This document shows, piece by piece, positions 44,184 through 52,645 of a stretch of 64,000 bases of DNA (the first letter of the stretch is position 1; the number at the start of each line of letters is the position of its first letter). Position numbers and translations under genes: made by a program. Below the pieces are notes generated by a model. It searched no databases and was not told the origin of the DNA. It was given only the letters and a program-made list of their open reading frames with translations. This DNA is from Gemmatimonadetes bacterium T265 (GTDB taxonomy: Bacteria; Gemmatimonadota; Gemmatimonadetes; Gemmatimonadales; Gemmatimonadaceae), in NCBI GenBank assembly GCA_019973575.1, contig BPUI01000001.1:1934342-1998341 (forward strand), read 5' to 3'.

Positions 44184-44846
44184 GTGACCGCCGTCCCACC
44201 GCTGGCCGCCGTCGCGCACGAGCTGCGCACGCCGCTCGGCGGGATCCTCGGGTGCGCGGACCTGCTCGCGGCGACCGCGCTCGACGCCGAGCAGCGCGCG
44301 CACCTCGACGCGCTCCGCGAAGCCGCAGCGGCCCTCGCGGCGTTCGCCGACGACGCGCTGGAGCTCGCGCGCCTCGGCGACCCGGCGGCGCACGCGGCGG
44401 TGCGGGTCGGCCGGTGCGACGTGCGCGCGACGGTCGCCGGCGTGGTCCGCACGCTCGCGCCGCGCGCGGCGCGGCGCGGCCTCGCGCTGGACGTGGCGGT
44501 CGCCGACGACGTTCCGTGCCACGTGTGTGCGGACGCGGGCGCGCTGCGGCGCGTCCTGGTCAACCTCGGCGCGAACGCGGTCCGTGCCACCCGCCGCGGC
44601 GGGGTGCGCTTCACGGCCGCCGTGCACGGCGGCGCGCTGGTGTGCGCCGTGACGGACACCGGCGTGGGCATGACGCCCGCGCAGCGGGATCGGCTCTTTC
44701 GCGCGTGGGCGACCGGCGGGGCGGAGGACGGCGTTGGGCTGGGACTGGTGCTGGTCGCGGAGCTGGCGGCGCGGATGCGCGGCGAGATCGCGGTCGAGAG
44801 CGCGCCGGGGAGCGGCAGCACGTTCGCGCTCCGTCTGCCGGTCTGA
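44184..44846 (+). CDS. Minimal histidine kinase without sensor domain
   Basis: 220 residues from GTG. A HisKA dimerisation helix with phospho-acceptor His12 (AVAHELRTPLGGILG) is followed directly by an HATPase domain with N box (LVNLGANAVRATRRGG), G1 (DTGVGMT) and G2 (GVGLGLVLV). No sensor, HAMP or membrane segment is present, so it must take input from a partner. The neighbours cheY and cheW and the NtrC-type regulator at 34682 suggest a flagellar or chemotaxis role. Confidence 0.85.
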   Translation: MTAVPPLAAVAHELRTPLGGILGCADLLAATALDAEQRAHLDALREAAAALAAFADDALELARLGDPAAHAAVRVGRCDVRATVAGVVRTLAPRAARRGLALDVAVADDVPCHVCADAGALRRVLVNLGANAVRATRRGGVRFTAAVHGGALVCAVTDTGVGMTPAQRDRLFRAWATGGAEDGVGLGLVLVAELAARMRGEIAVESAPGSGSTFALRLPV

Positions 44847-44860
44847 GAGGCGGCGGATCT

Positions 44861-44886
44861 CGTTAGACGGCGCCGGCTGCCTAACG
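44861..44886. repeat. Inverted pair of the GTTAG/CTAAC word before cheW
   Basis: CGTTAG and CTAACG, 14 bases apart, form a short inverted repeat in the gap between the kinase and cheW. The right half is one of the many GCCTAAC copies in the window; the left half is a one-base variant. Confidence 0.5.
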
Positions 44887-44987
44887 TGGCGGGACCGCGG
44901 CGGCCGGCGTGACGTCCGCCGGCGTGGCTCGTTCCGTGGCGGTCGAACCGTCCGTCCCTCGCATGCCTTCCATTCCCGCCGTTCCCG

Positions 44988-45557
44988 ATGTGCACCGCAA
45001 CGACACTCCGCGCGCGCGACGCCGCCCGCGGCGGCAAGTACCTGACCTTCTTCGTCGGCGACGAGGAGTACGGGGTCGCGGTACCCCGGGTGCGGGAGAT
45101 CATCGGATTGCGGGCGATCATGCGCGTGCCGCAGACGCCGGTGTTCGTGCGCGGCGCCGTCGACCTCCGCGGCACGGTGGTCCCGCTGATCGACCTGCGC
45201 GAGCGGTTCGGGATGCTGCCGGCCGACACGGCGTCGGGCGCGGACCCGCGGCAGACGGCGCGCGCCGAGGCCCTGCGCTGCGTCGTCGTGGTCGAGGTCG
45301 CGTCCGACGACGCCGGGGCGCGCACGGCAGGCCCGGTTCCGATGGGAATCGTCGTGGACCGCGTGAGCGAGGTCGCGACGCTCAACGGGGACGACGTCGA
45401 GGCACCGCCGGCGCTCGGCGTGCCAGTACGCAGTGACTTCCTGCTCGGCCGCGCGACCGACGGCACGCGGGTGCAACTCCTGCTCGACATCGACCGCGTC
45501 CTCGCGCCGGACGAGGTGAACGCGTCGACGCGCGCGACGGCCGTCTACCGGGCGTGA
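44988..45557 (+). CDS. cheW: Chemotaxis coupling protein CheW
   Basis: A 189-residue adaptor between chemoreceptors and CheA. Family segments are YLTFFVGDEEYGVAVPRVREIIGL, VRGAVDLRGTVVPLIDLRERFG and GIVVDRVSEVATL. A moderately long loop (about 100-115) is inserted before the third. The ATG at 44988 leaves about 17 residues before the fold. CheA and receptors are not in the window. Confidence 0.92.
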   Translation: MCTATTLRARDAARGGKYLTFFVGDEEYGVAVPRVREIIGLRAIMRVPQTPVFVRGAVDLRGTVVPLIDLRERFGMLPADTASGADPRQTARAEALRCVVVVEVASDDAGARTAGPVPMGIVVDRVSEVATLNGDDVEAPPALGVPVRSDFLLGRATDGTRVQLLLDIDRVLAPDEVNASTRATAVYRA

Positions 45558-45650
45558 GCGTGTCGGGGCCGGATCGGCGGCCGCCCGACTCGCGCCCGGC
45601 ACAGGCGTTGCCCACCCGACGCGTTCCCCGATTCACAGGAGATAGGCAAA

Positions 45651-46109
45651 ATGGGCAAGCCCAAGCACAGCAACGATACGCGCGGCGAGCAGCAGGGCGC
45701 GCAGACGCAGGCTCAGGGTGACCACGGCGCGAAGACCCACTCGGCGATCAAGGCCGAGATCAACAACGACGGCCGGCAGATCGAGACGCGCTCGCAGCGC
45801 GAGGCGAACGATCCCAACCGCGGCGGGAAGGGGAGCGGCCACGACGCGGAATTGCACAACCGTATGATCGCGAACCCGAGTTTCGAGAACGACGGGAACC
45901 ACCGACTGTTCGAGAATCGGACGCAGCACGACGAGGCCGAAAAGGACTCGGAGCAGAACCGCCGCAACCAGGACGTGGAGCGGCATGACCACGACCGCGC
46001 GGCCATTCAGGGCCACGACGCGTCGGAGCGGTCGGGCCACGGCGCGACGGTGAAGAACACCGGCGAAGGTGGTGGCAACCGCGCGAAGGCCGACCACGGG
46101 CACGCGTAA
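45651..46109 (+). CDS. Hydrophilin-like disordered protein
   Basis: 152 residues, extremely hydrophilic: rich in His, Asp, Asn, Gln, Gly and Lys, with almost no large hydrophobic residues and no predicted fold. It has a good ribosome site (AGGAGA, 8 bases upstream). Composition resembles stress or desiccation proteins (hydrophilins), but no named repeat such as the LEA motif is obvious. The high Asn/Gln/Lys content differs from the Ala/Arg-rich neighbours. Confidence 0.7.
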   Translation: MGKPKHSNDTRGEQQGAQTQAQGDHGAKTHSAIKAEINNDGRQIETRSQREANDPNRGGKGSGHDAELHNRMIANPSFENDGNHRLFENRTQHDEAEKDSEQNRRNQDVERHDHDRAAIQGHDASERSGHGATVKNTGEGGGNRAKADHGHA

Positions 46110-46141
46110 GGGGCGTCGGTCGTCGGCGCGGGTTCGGCGGG

Positions 46142-46771
46142 GTGATCGATTACCGGCGGGGCGTCGCGTACCTGAAGCGGGCGGACCCGCACCTCGCGGC
46201 CGTGATCGCCGCGGTCGGCCCGTGCCGGTTCGTGCCGCGCGCCGACGGGACGCACTTCCAGGCCGTCGCGCGGGCGATCGTCTACCAGCAACTCTCGGGA
46301 AAGGCGGCGGGGACGATCCACGGCCGGTTCCACGCGTTGTACGGCGGGCGCGCCCCCGAGCCGGAAGAGCTGCTCGGCACCACGGACAATGTGCTGCGCG
46401 GGGCGGGGCTGTCGCGGCAGAAAATCGGGTACCTGCGTGACCTCGCGGCGCGCGTCACGTCGGGCGACGTGCCACTAGACGCGATCGAGTCGCTCGACGA
46501 TGCGGCCGCGATCGAGGCGCTCACGCGGGTGAAGGGTGTGGGGCGGTGGACCGCGCAGATCTTTCTCATGTTCCGGCTCGGCCGGCCGGACGTGCTTCCG
46601 GAGCTCGACCTCGGCGTCCAGAAAGGGATCCAGCTCGCGTACGGACATCGCACGCTGCCCAGGCCGGCCGACGTGGCGCGCATGGGCGAGCAGTGGGCGC
46701 CGTGGCGGACGGTCGCCGCGTGGTACCTCTGGCGGTCGCTCGACAACGGCGGGGGTCAGTTAGGCGAGTAA
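46142..46771 (+). CDS. DNA-3-methyladenine glycosylase II (AlkA-type, HhH-GPD)
   Basis: 209 residues. Removes alkylated bases from DNA. The helix-hairpin-helix is LTRVKGVGRWTAQIFLMF and the catalytic Asp lies in LPELDLGVQKG. Family segment HFQAVARAIVYQQLSGKAA is clear. It lacks the AlkA N-terminal domain, as is common for the short form. The stop codon TAA (46769-46771) is the left copy of the 3-base target duplication of the adjacent IS remnant. The start is GTG (46142). Confidence 0.92.
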   Translation: MIDYRRGVAYLKRADPHLAAVIAAVGPCRFVPRADGTHFQAVARAIVYQQLSGKAAGTIHGRFHALYGGRAPEPEELLGTTDNVLRGAGLSRQKIGYLRDLAARVTSGDVPLDAIESLDDAAAIEALTRVKGVGRWTAQIFLMFRLGRPDVLPELDLGVQKGIQLAYGHRTLPRPADVARMGEQWAPWRTVAAWYLWRSLDNGGGQLGE

Positions 46772-47368
46772 GAGTGCGGTTGCACAACCTAGGTAGCCGT
46801 TCGGGGTGGTCACCGTGCATGAAGCCGCTGGTGACAGACGAGGTGTGGGAGGCGGTCGCGCCGCGGCGGCCTCGGCGCCGGCTGCACCAGGCCGCGCTGG
46901 AGCGGCTGGCGGCCGCGGAGGGGATCGACGGGACGCGGGCGAGCCTGGACAGCCGGAGCTTGGCCGCGAACGGGGGGGGCGCGACACCGGCCCGAACCCG
47001 ACCGACAAGGGCAAGGCCGGGAGCAAGCACCACCTCCTCGTCGACCGCAACGGCGTCCCGCTCGCCGCGGCGGTGACAGCCGCCAACGTCCACGACAGCC
47101 GCGTGCTGGAGGCGCTGCTCGACGCGGTGGTGCCGGCGCGTCTGCGGCGCGCGCGGCATCAGCCCCGGAATCGCGCGGGGTGGCGTCGAGCCGAAGGACT
47201 GGCCCGGCCGGCACCGCCGGACGGCGGAGCGCACGTTCGCCTGGCTCGCCAAATACCGCCGGCTCGCCGTGCGCGACGACCGACTCGTCGCCGTCCACCG
47301 CGCGTGGCTCCGCCTCGCGTGCGCCCTCGTGTGCTTCACGTACCTGCGCCGGTTGTGAAACCCGTCTC
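46772..47368 (+). mobile_element. Decayed IS5-family (IS427-type) insertion sequence
   Basis: About 597 bp. Imperfect 18-bp terminal inverted repeats lie at 46772-46789 and 47351-47368 (14 of 18 positions match, with CACAACC conserved at the inner end). They are flanked by TAA at 46769-46771 and 47369-47371, a 3-bp TNA-type duplication typical of this group. The left TAA is the stop codon of the glycosylase gene. A complete element would be roughly 0.85 kb, so about a third is lost. Confidence 0.8.
46819..47358 (+). pseudogene. Broken DDE transposase of the IS5 family
   Basis: Starts MKPLVTDEVWEAVAP, then a deletion joins it to the catalytic-core pieces. The frame changes near a run of eight G at about 46973-46980 and again near 47150. 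Recognisable fragments include TRASLDSRSL (first Asp), NPTDKGKAGSKHHLLVDRNG with AAAVTAANVHDSRVL (second Asp), and AERTFAWLAKYRRLAVR (Glu), ending CFTYLRRL. With at least two frameshifts and internal loss it cannot make an active transposase. Confidence 0.85.
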
Positions 47369-47400
47369 TAAGTCGTTGGGCGGGTAAGTCGTTGGCCGGT
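47369..47400. repeat. Two 16-bp tandem repeats at the right IS junction
   Basis: TAAGTCGTTGGGCGGG and TAAGTCGTTGGCCGGT follow one another immediately. The first begins with the right target duplication TAA. The 140 bases beyond, up to the next gene, hold nothing I recognise. Confidence 0.6.
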
Positions 47401-47539
47401 CGAACAGGGTGCGCGGCGGACGTGTTGCGGCGCGCCCGCGACTTCGCGCGCCGGCGCGAGGGCGAGTTCGTCACGCTCACGACGGCACGTAACGCCGGGC
47501 TGTGGCGTTCGCTACAGCGAGCTGTTTCACCGCCCTCCC

Positions 47540-48946
47540 GTGGTGCATTACTCGCGTTCCCTCACCGTTCCCGTTTCGGCCGCCGAGCTGTTCGCCTGGC
47601 ACGAGCGCCCGGGCGCCTTCGAGCGACTCTCGCCGCCGTGGCAGCGCGTCGAGGTCGTGCGGAGCGACGGGCGGATCACCGCCGGCGCGCGGGTGGAGCT
47701 GCGCACGTGGCTGCCGCCGGGCCCGGTCGGCGTGCCGGTGCGCTGGCACCTCGAGCACCGCGACTACGTGGCCGGGCACCAGTTCCGCGACGTGCAACTC
47801 GTCGGTCCGTTCGCGCGGTGGTCGCACCTGCATCGGGTCGACTCGGGCCCAGGGGCGGGCGCGAGTACGCTGACCGACGCGGTCGATTACGCGCTGCCGT
47901 TGGGCACCCTTGGCGCGCTCGGGGGTGGGGCGGTGGCGCGTGCGGAGTTGGACCGACTCTTCCGCTACCGCCACGCCGTGACCCTCGCCGACCTCGAACG
48001 CCACGCCGCGGCCGCGCTGCCGCCGATGACCGTCGCCGTGACCGGGGCGTCGGGGCTGATCGGACGCGCGCTCACGCACTTCCTGACTACCGGCGGCCAT
48101 ACCGTGGTGCGCGTCGGGCGCGCATCTGCCCGGGGCGAGACGTCGCCGCCGTCGCCGCAGGTGCGCGACGTGACGTGGGATCCGGCGGCGGGACGCCTGG
48201 ACCCACGCGCGCTCGACGAGGTCGACGCGGTCGTGCACCTCGCGGGGGCGAACGTCGGCGACCGATGGACGCCGGCGCACCGCCGGGCGATCATGGACAG
48301 CCGGGTGCAGGGGACGCGGCTGGTGGCCCGGACGATCGCGGCGATGGCGCGGCCGCCGCGGGTCCTCGTCTCCGCGAGCGCGGTCGGCTACTACGGCGAC
48401 CGCGGGGACGAGGTGCTCGACGAGGGCGCGCCGCGGGGGCGCGGGTTCCTGGCCGACGTGGCCGCGGCGTGGGAGGACGCGGCCGACCCGGCGCGCGCGG
48501 CGGGCATCCGCGTAGTGCACCCGCGCTTCGGCGTGGTGCTCACGCCGGCCGGCGGCGCGCTCCCGCAGCTGCTCCTCCCGTTCCGCGTCGGGGCCGGCGG
48601 CTCGTTAGGCGATGGGCGGCAGTGGACCAGCGTCATCGCCCTCGACGACGTGCTCGGCGCGCTGCACGCGATGCTCGCGCGCGACGCGTTGGCCGGCGCC
48701 GTGAACGTCGTGCTGCCGCACCCGGTGCGCAACGCGGACTTCGCGCGCGTCCTCGGTCGCGTGCTGCACCGGCCGGCGCTCGTGCCCGCGCCCGCGTTCG
48801 CCCTTCGTCTCCTGCTCGGGCGCGAACAGGCCGACGAGATGCTGCTGGCGAGTCAGCGCGTGGTGCCGTCGCGGCTGCTGGCGGCGGGGTTCGTGTTCCG
48901 GCACCCGACGCTCGAGGACGCGCTCCGCTTCGAACTCGGGCGCTGA
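47540..48946 (+). CDS. SRPBCC domain fused to a TIGR01777-type NAD-dependent epimerase (YfcH/SDR39U1)
   Basis: 468 residues. Residues 1-155 form an SRPBCC ligand-binding fold (SRSLTVPVSAAELFAWHERPGAF at the start). From residue 163 an SDR domain begins with TGASGLIG (168-175), followed by LAGANVGDRWTPAHRRAIMDSRVQGT and SASAVGYYGD, typical of the YfcH group, ending FVFRHPTLEDAL. The fusion suggests the SRPBCC part delivers a hydrophobic substrate to the SDR part. The start is GTG. An intrinsic terminator follows. Confidence 0.9.
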   Translation: MVHYSRSLTVPVSAAELFAWHERPGAFERLSPPWQRVEVVRSDGRITAGARVELRTWLPPGPVGVPVRWHLEHRDYVAGHQFRDVQLVGPFARWSHLHRVDSGPGAGASTLTDAVDYALPLGTLGALGGGAVARAELDRLFRYRHAVTLADLERHAAAALPPMTVAVTGASGLIGRALTHFLTTGGHTVVRVGRASARGETSPPSPQVRDVTWDPAAGRLDPRALDEVDAVVHLAGANVGDRWTPAHRRAIMDSRVQGTRLVARTIAAMARPPRVLVSASAVGYYGDRGDEVLDEGAPRGRGFLADVAAAWEDAADPARAAGIRVVHPRFGVVLTPAGGALPQLLLPFRVGAGGSLGDGRQWTSVIALDDVLGALHAMLARDALAGAVNVVLPHPVRNADFARVLGRVLHRPALVPAPAFALRLLLGREQADEMLLASQRVVPSRLLAAGFVFRHPTLEDALRFELGR

Positions 48947-48951
48947 ACGGG

Positions 48952-48978
48952 GCCGCCGACGGGCCCGGCGGCGTTTTT
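48952..48978 (+). terminator. Intrinsic terminator with T-run after the epimerase fusion
   Basis: A 7-bp stem GCCGCCG/CGGCGGC (48952-48958, 48966-48972) is followed by G and five T (48974-48978). It is the most classical rho-independent terminator in the window. Confidence 0.8.
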
Positions 48979-48992
48979 ACGCGGCCGTCAGA

Positions 48993-50285
48993 TTGGTCGT
49001 CTCCGAGACGCAGCCCTCCCTTTCCGTGACCGTCGCACCGCGCCGCCGGGCACTGCTCGCGCGGTCCCGCCCAGCGGCCGCCTCCTCGTCGCCCGCACAC
49101 GACGTCGTGCTCCCTTTCCCCTCTTTCGCGGCCCGGACGCGCGCGCGCGTGGCCGCGCGTTCCGCGGTTGGCACGTGCGCCGCCGCGTGGGCGACGACGG
49201 GCTGTTCGGGTTCCCACGTCGCCCCACGGACGGTGGTCGCGATCGGCGTCGCGCCGAGCATCGCCGCGCTCACGGGGCTCACGGGCGAGGACCCGATCGC
49301 GCGCGGGGTCGCGCTCGCCGTCCGCGACCTGAACGCCGAGGCGAGGCGCGCGGGCGGGCCGGCGTTCGTCGTCCGCATGCCGGCGGCGAAGGTGCGGACG
49401 GCGGTGTCCACCGCGACCGACCTCCGGAACGATCCGGCCGTGGTCGGAGTGGTCGGGCCGACCGACAGCCAGAGCGCGCTCGACGCCGCGGCGGTGTACG
49501 GCGACGTGGAGCACGACGGCGCGCGGGGGGTCGTGGCAATCTCGCCGACCGCGACGAGCCCGGCGCTGAGCGGGCGGAGCCCGTGGGTGTTCCGCGTCTG
49601 CCCGGACGACGCTGAGGCGAGCCGGGCGGCGGCGCGCTTCGCCGTCGACTCGCTCGGCGTGCGTCGGGCGGCGATCGTGTACCGGACCGATGTGTTCGGG
49701 AAGGGGTGGTCGCGCGCGTTCGCCGCCGCGTTCGCGGCGTACGGGGGCACGGTCGTCTTGCGCGCGCCCGAGTCGACCCAGGTGACGGAGTGGGCGGCGC
49801 CGTACGCCGCGTACGCCAAGCGCGGGCAGTCCGACCTGCTCGTCGTCGCCGGGAGCGCGGCGGATGCGCTGCCGCTCGTCCGGGCGGCGCGCGCGGCGGG
49901 GGTGCGCGTGCCGGTACTCGGCTCTGACGCGCTGTCCGATGTGCGCGACCCCGCCGCTCGGGCGGAGTTCGGCGGGGTGCGCTACACCGCATTCTTCATC
50001 GCGCGGCGTCCGCCGACGGCGGTAGGCAGCCGGTTCGTGGCCGAGTATGCGGCGCTCTACGGGCGGCTCCCCGGGCATCAGGCCGCGCTCGCGTACGACG
50101 CGGCGCTCCTCATCGGCCGCGCGGCGCGCGCCGTCGGTGCGGACCGCCGGGCCGTCCGCGACTACCTCGCGGGCGTGGGCTCGGCGCGCCCGGCGTTCGT
50201 CGGCGCGACGGGGACGATCGCCTTCGACGCGCGGAACGACGTCGTGAACAAGCCCGTCACGCTCGCCCGGGTGGTCGACGAGTGA
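48993..50285 (+). CDS. Periplasmic ligand-binding (Leu/Ile/Val-type) lipoprotein
   Basis: Up to 430 residues. The N-terminal ~50 residues look non-native; a lipoprotein signal ends at Cys71 (WATTGCSGS), so starts at GTG 49107 or 49149 are more likely. The rest is the two-lobed receptor fold of type I periplasmic binding proteins (TVVAIGVAPSIAALTG; VGVVGPTDSQSALDAAAVY; AIVYRTDVFGKGWSRAF). No permease or ATPase genes follow. Instead the GGDEF-EAL gene overlaps its stop, so it may sense a ligand for cyclic-di-GMP signalling. Confidence 0.8.
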   Translation: MVVSETQPSLSVTVAPRRRALLARSRPAAASSSPAHDVVLPFPSFAARTRARVAARSAVGTCAAAWATTGCSGSHVAPRTVVAIGVAPSIAALTGLTGEDPIARGVALAVRDLNAEARRAGGPAFVVRMPAAKVRTAVSTATDLRNDPAVVGVVGPTDSQSALDAAAVYGDVEHDGARGVVAISPTATSPALSGRSPWVFRVCPDDAEASRAAARFAVDSLGVRRAAIVYRTDVFGKGWSRAFAAAFAAYGGTVVLRAPESTQVTEWAAPYAAYAKRGQSDLLVVAGSAADALPLVRAARAAGVRVPVLGSDALSDVRDPAARAEFGGVRYTAFFIARRPPTAVGSRFVAEYAALYGRLPGHQAALAYDAALLIGRAARAVGADRRAVRDYLAGVGSARPAFVGATGTIAFDARNDVVNKPVTLARVVDE

Positions 50286-52645
50286 CCGGCGCCGTGGCGA
50301 CCGGCGTCGTCGGCGCGCTGCCGGCGGCGGGGGCACCGCGCGCGCGGCGGCGTGGCGACGCGCGCGCGCCGGGGATCCGAAGCGTGCTGCGCGTCCCGGG
50401 GATCCGCAGCATCCGCGCGCGGCTGACGGTCGGCTTCGGCGTCGTCGTATTCGTGTTCGGGCTTGTGACGGTCCACGCGCTGCTCGCGCTGCGCGACGCC
50501 GACCGCGAGGGGCGTGCGGTGCTCGCGCTCTCGCGGGCGGAGTACGATCAGGCACAGCGCGTGGTGAGTGCGATGACGGGCGAACTCGCAGCCGGCATGC
50601 AGTACGCGAACGGGGGCTCCGAGGCCGCGCGGCTGCGCTACGAGGCGCGAGGTGCGGAGTTCGACAGCCTGCGCGTAGGTGCCATGCGGTTCGCGCGGCT
50701 CTCGCCGGCGCAGCGGGCCGCGCTCGAAGCGATCGGGCGACTGCAGGGCACGCTCGAGGTCCGCATTGGAATGGCGCGCGTCCAGCAGGCGCTCGGGCGC
50801 CGGCGCGACGCACTGGAGGTGTTGGACGCCGCGGCGGCGGACCTGATCGGGTTGGACCGTGCACTCGCCGAATTCCGCGCCGGGACGGCCGAGCGCGTGG
50901 CTGGCGCACAGGCCGCGGTGAGCGCGGCGACGACGCGCAGCACGGCGAGCGTGGCCGCGTTCGGCGCGCTCGCGCTCACGCTCGCCGTGGTGTTCGGGCT
51001 CGGGACGGGGCGCGCGATGGCGGGGCCGCTGGACGCGCTGCTCGCCCACGCGCGGGCGTTGCGCGGCGGCGACTTCGGCGTGCGCACGGCCGCCGCGCGC
51101 ATGCCGGGCGAGTTCGCGCTCCTCGGTGCGACGATGAATGAGGCGGCGGCGTCGCTCGCGACGCTGCGCGCCGAGCTCACGCACCAGGCGTACCACGACG
51201 CGCTGACGGGGCTCGCGAACCGCGCGCAGTTCCGAGCGCGCGCCGCGCGGGCGCTCGACGCGGCGGCGGCCGAGGGGTGCCCGCAGCGGATCGCCGTGCT
51301 CGTACTCGACCTGGACGGCTTCAAGAACGTCAACGACTCGCTCGGGCACGCGGCGGGCGACCGCCTGCTGGTCGAGGTGGCGGGCCGCTTGTTAGGCGCG
51401 ACGCGCGGGAGCGACACGGTCGCGCGCCTCGGGGGCGACGAGTTCGCGGTGTTGCTCGAACACGTGCGCGACGACGCCGACGCGGTCGTCGTGGCCGAGC
51501 GGATCGTCGCCGTGCTGGGCGCGCCGGTGCCGCTCGCCGGCGCCGCGACGGGGCACGCGTTCGTCGGCGCGAGCGTCGGCATCGCACGCGTGGGGCAGGG
51601 CGCGGGTCCGACGTCGGACGTGGACGCGCTGCTGCGCGACGCCGACGCGGCGATGTACCGGGCGAAGGGGCGCGGCAAGGGGCAGCACGCCGTGTTCGAG
51701 CCGTCGATGCACGCGGCCGCGGTCGCGCGGCTGGCGCTCGAGAGCGAGCTGCGCCACGCCCTGCAGGAGGGGCCGCAGGGGGGCGGGCCGGCCGCGCCCG
51801 GCGGCGGGACCGGCCTGTGCCTCGTCTACCAGCCGGTGGTCGACGTCGAGAGCGGGCGCGCGACCGGGGTAGAGGCGCTCGTGCGGTGGCGGCACCCGCG
51901 GCACGGGCTGCTCGCGCCGGCGGAGTTCCTGGACGTGGCCGAGGAGACCGGGCTCGTCATCCCGTTAGGCCGCTGGGTACTCGGCGAGGCGTGCCGGCGG
52001 GGGACGCGCTGGCAGGCGGCGCAGCGCGCGGCGGGCGTGCCGGCCGGCGGGCTGCTCGGCGTGGCGGTGAACGTGTCGAGCCGACAGCTACACGACCCGG
52101 GGTTCGTCGCGGACGTGGAGGCCGCGCTGCGTGACGCGCCGCTCGAACCGGGGACGCTGACGTTGGAGCTGACGGAGCACACGGTCGTGCGCCACCCGGA
52201 GGCGGTCCGCGAGCGGCTGCACGAGCTGCGCGCGCTCGGGGCGCGGATCGCCGTGGACGACTTCGGGACCGGCTACAGCGCGCTCGGTTACCTGCGGCAG
52301 TTTCCCGTCGACGTGCTCAAGATCGACAAGAGCTTCGTGGACGGGATCGCGCGCGGGGGGAGCGAAGCCGCGCTCGCGCGCACGATCGTCGCCCTCGGCG
52401 ACGCGCTGGAGCTGCGCTGCGTGGCCGAAGGGGTGGAGACGGCGGAGCAGCGGGCGGCGCTGCGCGCGCTCGGCTGCCCGCTCGCGCAGGGGTACCACTT
52501 CGCGCGCCCGCTCGCGCCGGAGGCCGTCGACGCGCTGGTCGGCGTGCCCCCGGACGCGACGGACGAAGCGGTCGAGGACTCGGACGGCGACGCGAACGTC
52601 GAGGTGAATGACGCCGCGCGAGCGCTCAGTGCTGTCGGGCGATGA
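50282..52645 (+). CDS. Membrane GGDEF-EAL cyclic-di-GMP protein
   Basis: 787 residues: a membrane segment (about 48-70), a helical periplasmic sensor region, a second membrane segment (about 223-243), a HAMP-like region, a GGDEF domain with intact RLGGDEF (382-388) and an EAL domain with intact EAL (531-533) and DDFGTGYS. It could both make and degrade cyclic-di-GMP. The GTG start overlaps the preceding ligand-binding lipoprotein gene, suggesting a sensor-signalling pair. The last 20 bases overlap the convergent ComEA-like gene. Confidence 0.93.
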   Translation: MTGAVATGVVGALPAAGAPRARRRGDARAPGIRSVLRVPGIRSIRARLTVGFGVVVFVFGLVTVHALLALRDADREGRAVLALSRAEYDQAQRVVSAMTGELAAGMQYANGGSEAARLRYEARGAEFDSLRVGAMRFARLSPAQRAALEAIGRLQGTLEVRIGMARVQQALGRRRDALEVLDAAAADLIGLDRALAEFRAGTAERVAGAQAAVSAATTRSTASVAAFGALALTLAVVFGLGTGRAMAGPLDALLAHARALRGGDFGVRTAAARMPGEFALLGATMNEAAASLATLRAELTHQAYHDALTGLANRAQFRARAARALDAAAAEGCPQRIAVLVLDLDGFKNVNDSLGHAAGDRLLVEVAGRLLGATRGSDTVARLGGDEFAVLLEHVRDDADAVVVAERIVAVLGAPVPLAGAATGHAFVGASVGIARVGQGAGPTSDVDALLRDADAAMYRAKGRGKGQHAVFEPSMHAAAVARLALESELRHALQEGPQGGGPAAPGGGTGLCLVYQPVVDVESGRATGVEALVRWRHPRHGLLAPAEFLDVAEETGLVIPLGRWVLGEACRRGTRWQAAQRAAGVPAGGLLGVAVNVSSRQLHDPGFVADVEAALRDAPLEPGTLTLELTEHTVVRHPEAVRERLHELRALGARIAVDDFGTGYSALGYLRQFPVDVLKIDKSFVDGIARGGSEAALARTIVALGDALELRCVAEGVETAEQRAALRALGCPLAQGYHFARPLAPEAVDALVGVPPDATDEAVEDSDGDANVEVNDAARALSAVGR

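Noticed and set aside
47392-47539. Open frame upstream of the epimerase fusion (…REGEFVTLTTARNAG…)
   Set aside because: It has no credible start or family match and runs out of frame through the real gene; the short protein-like stretch is not enough.
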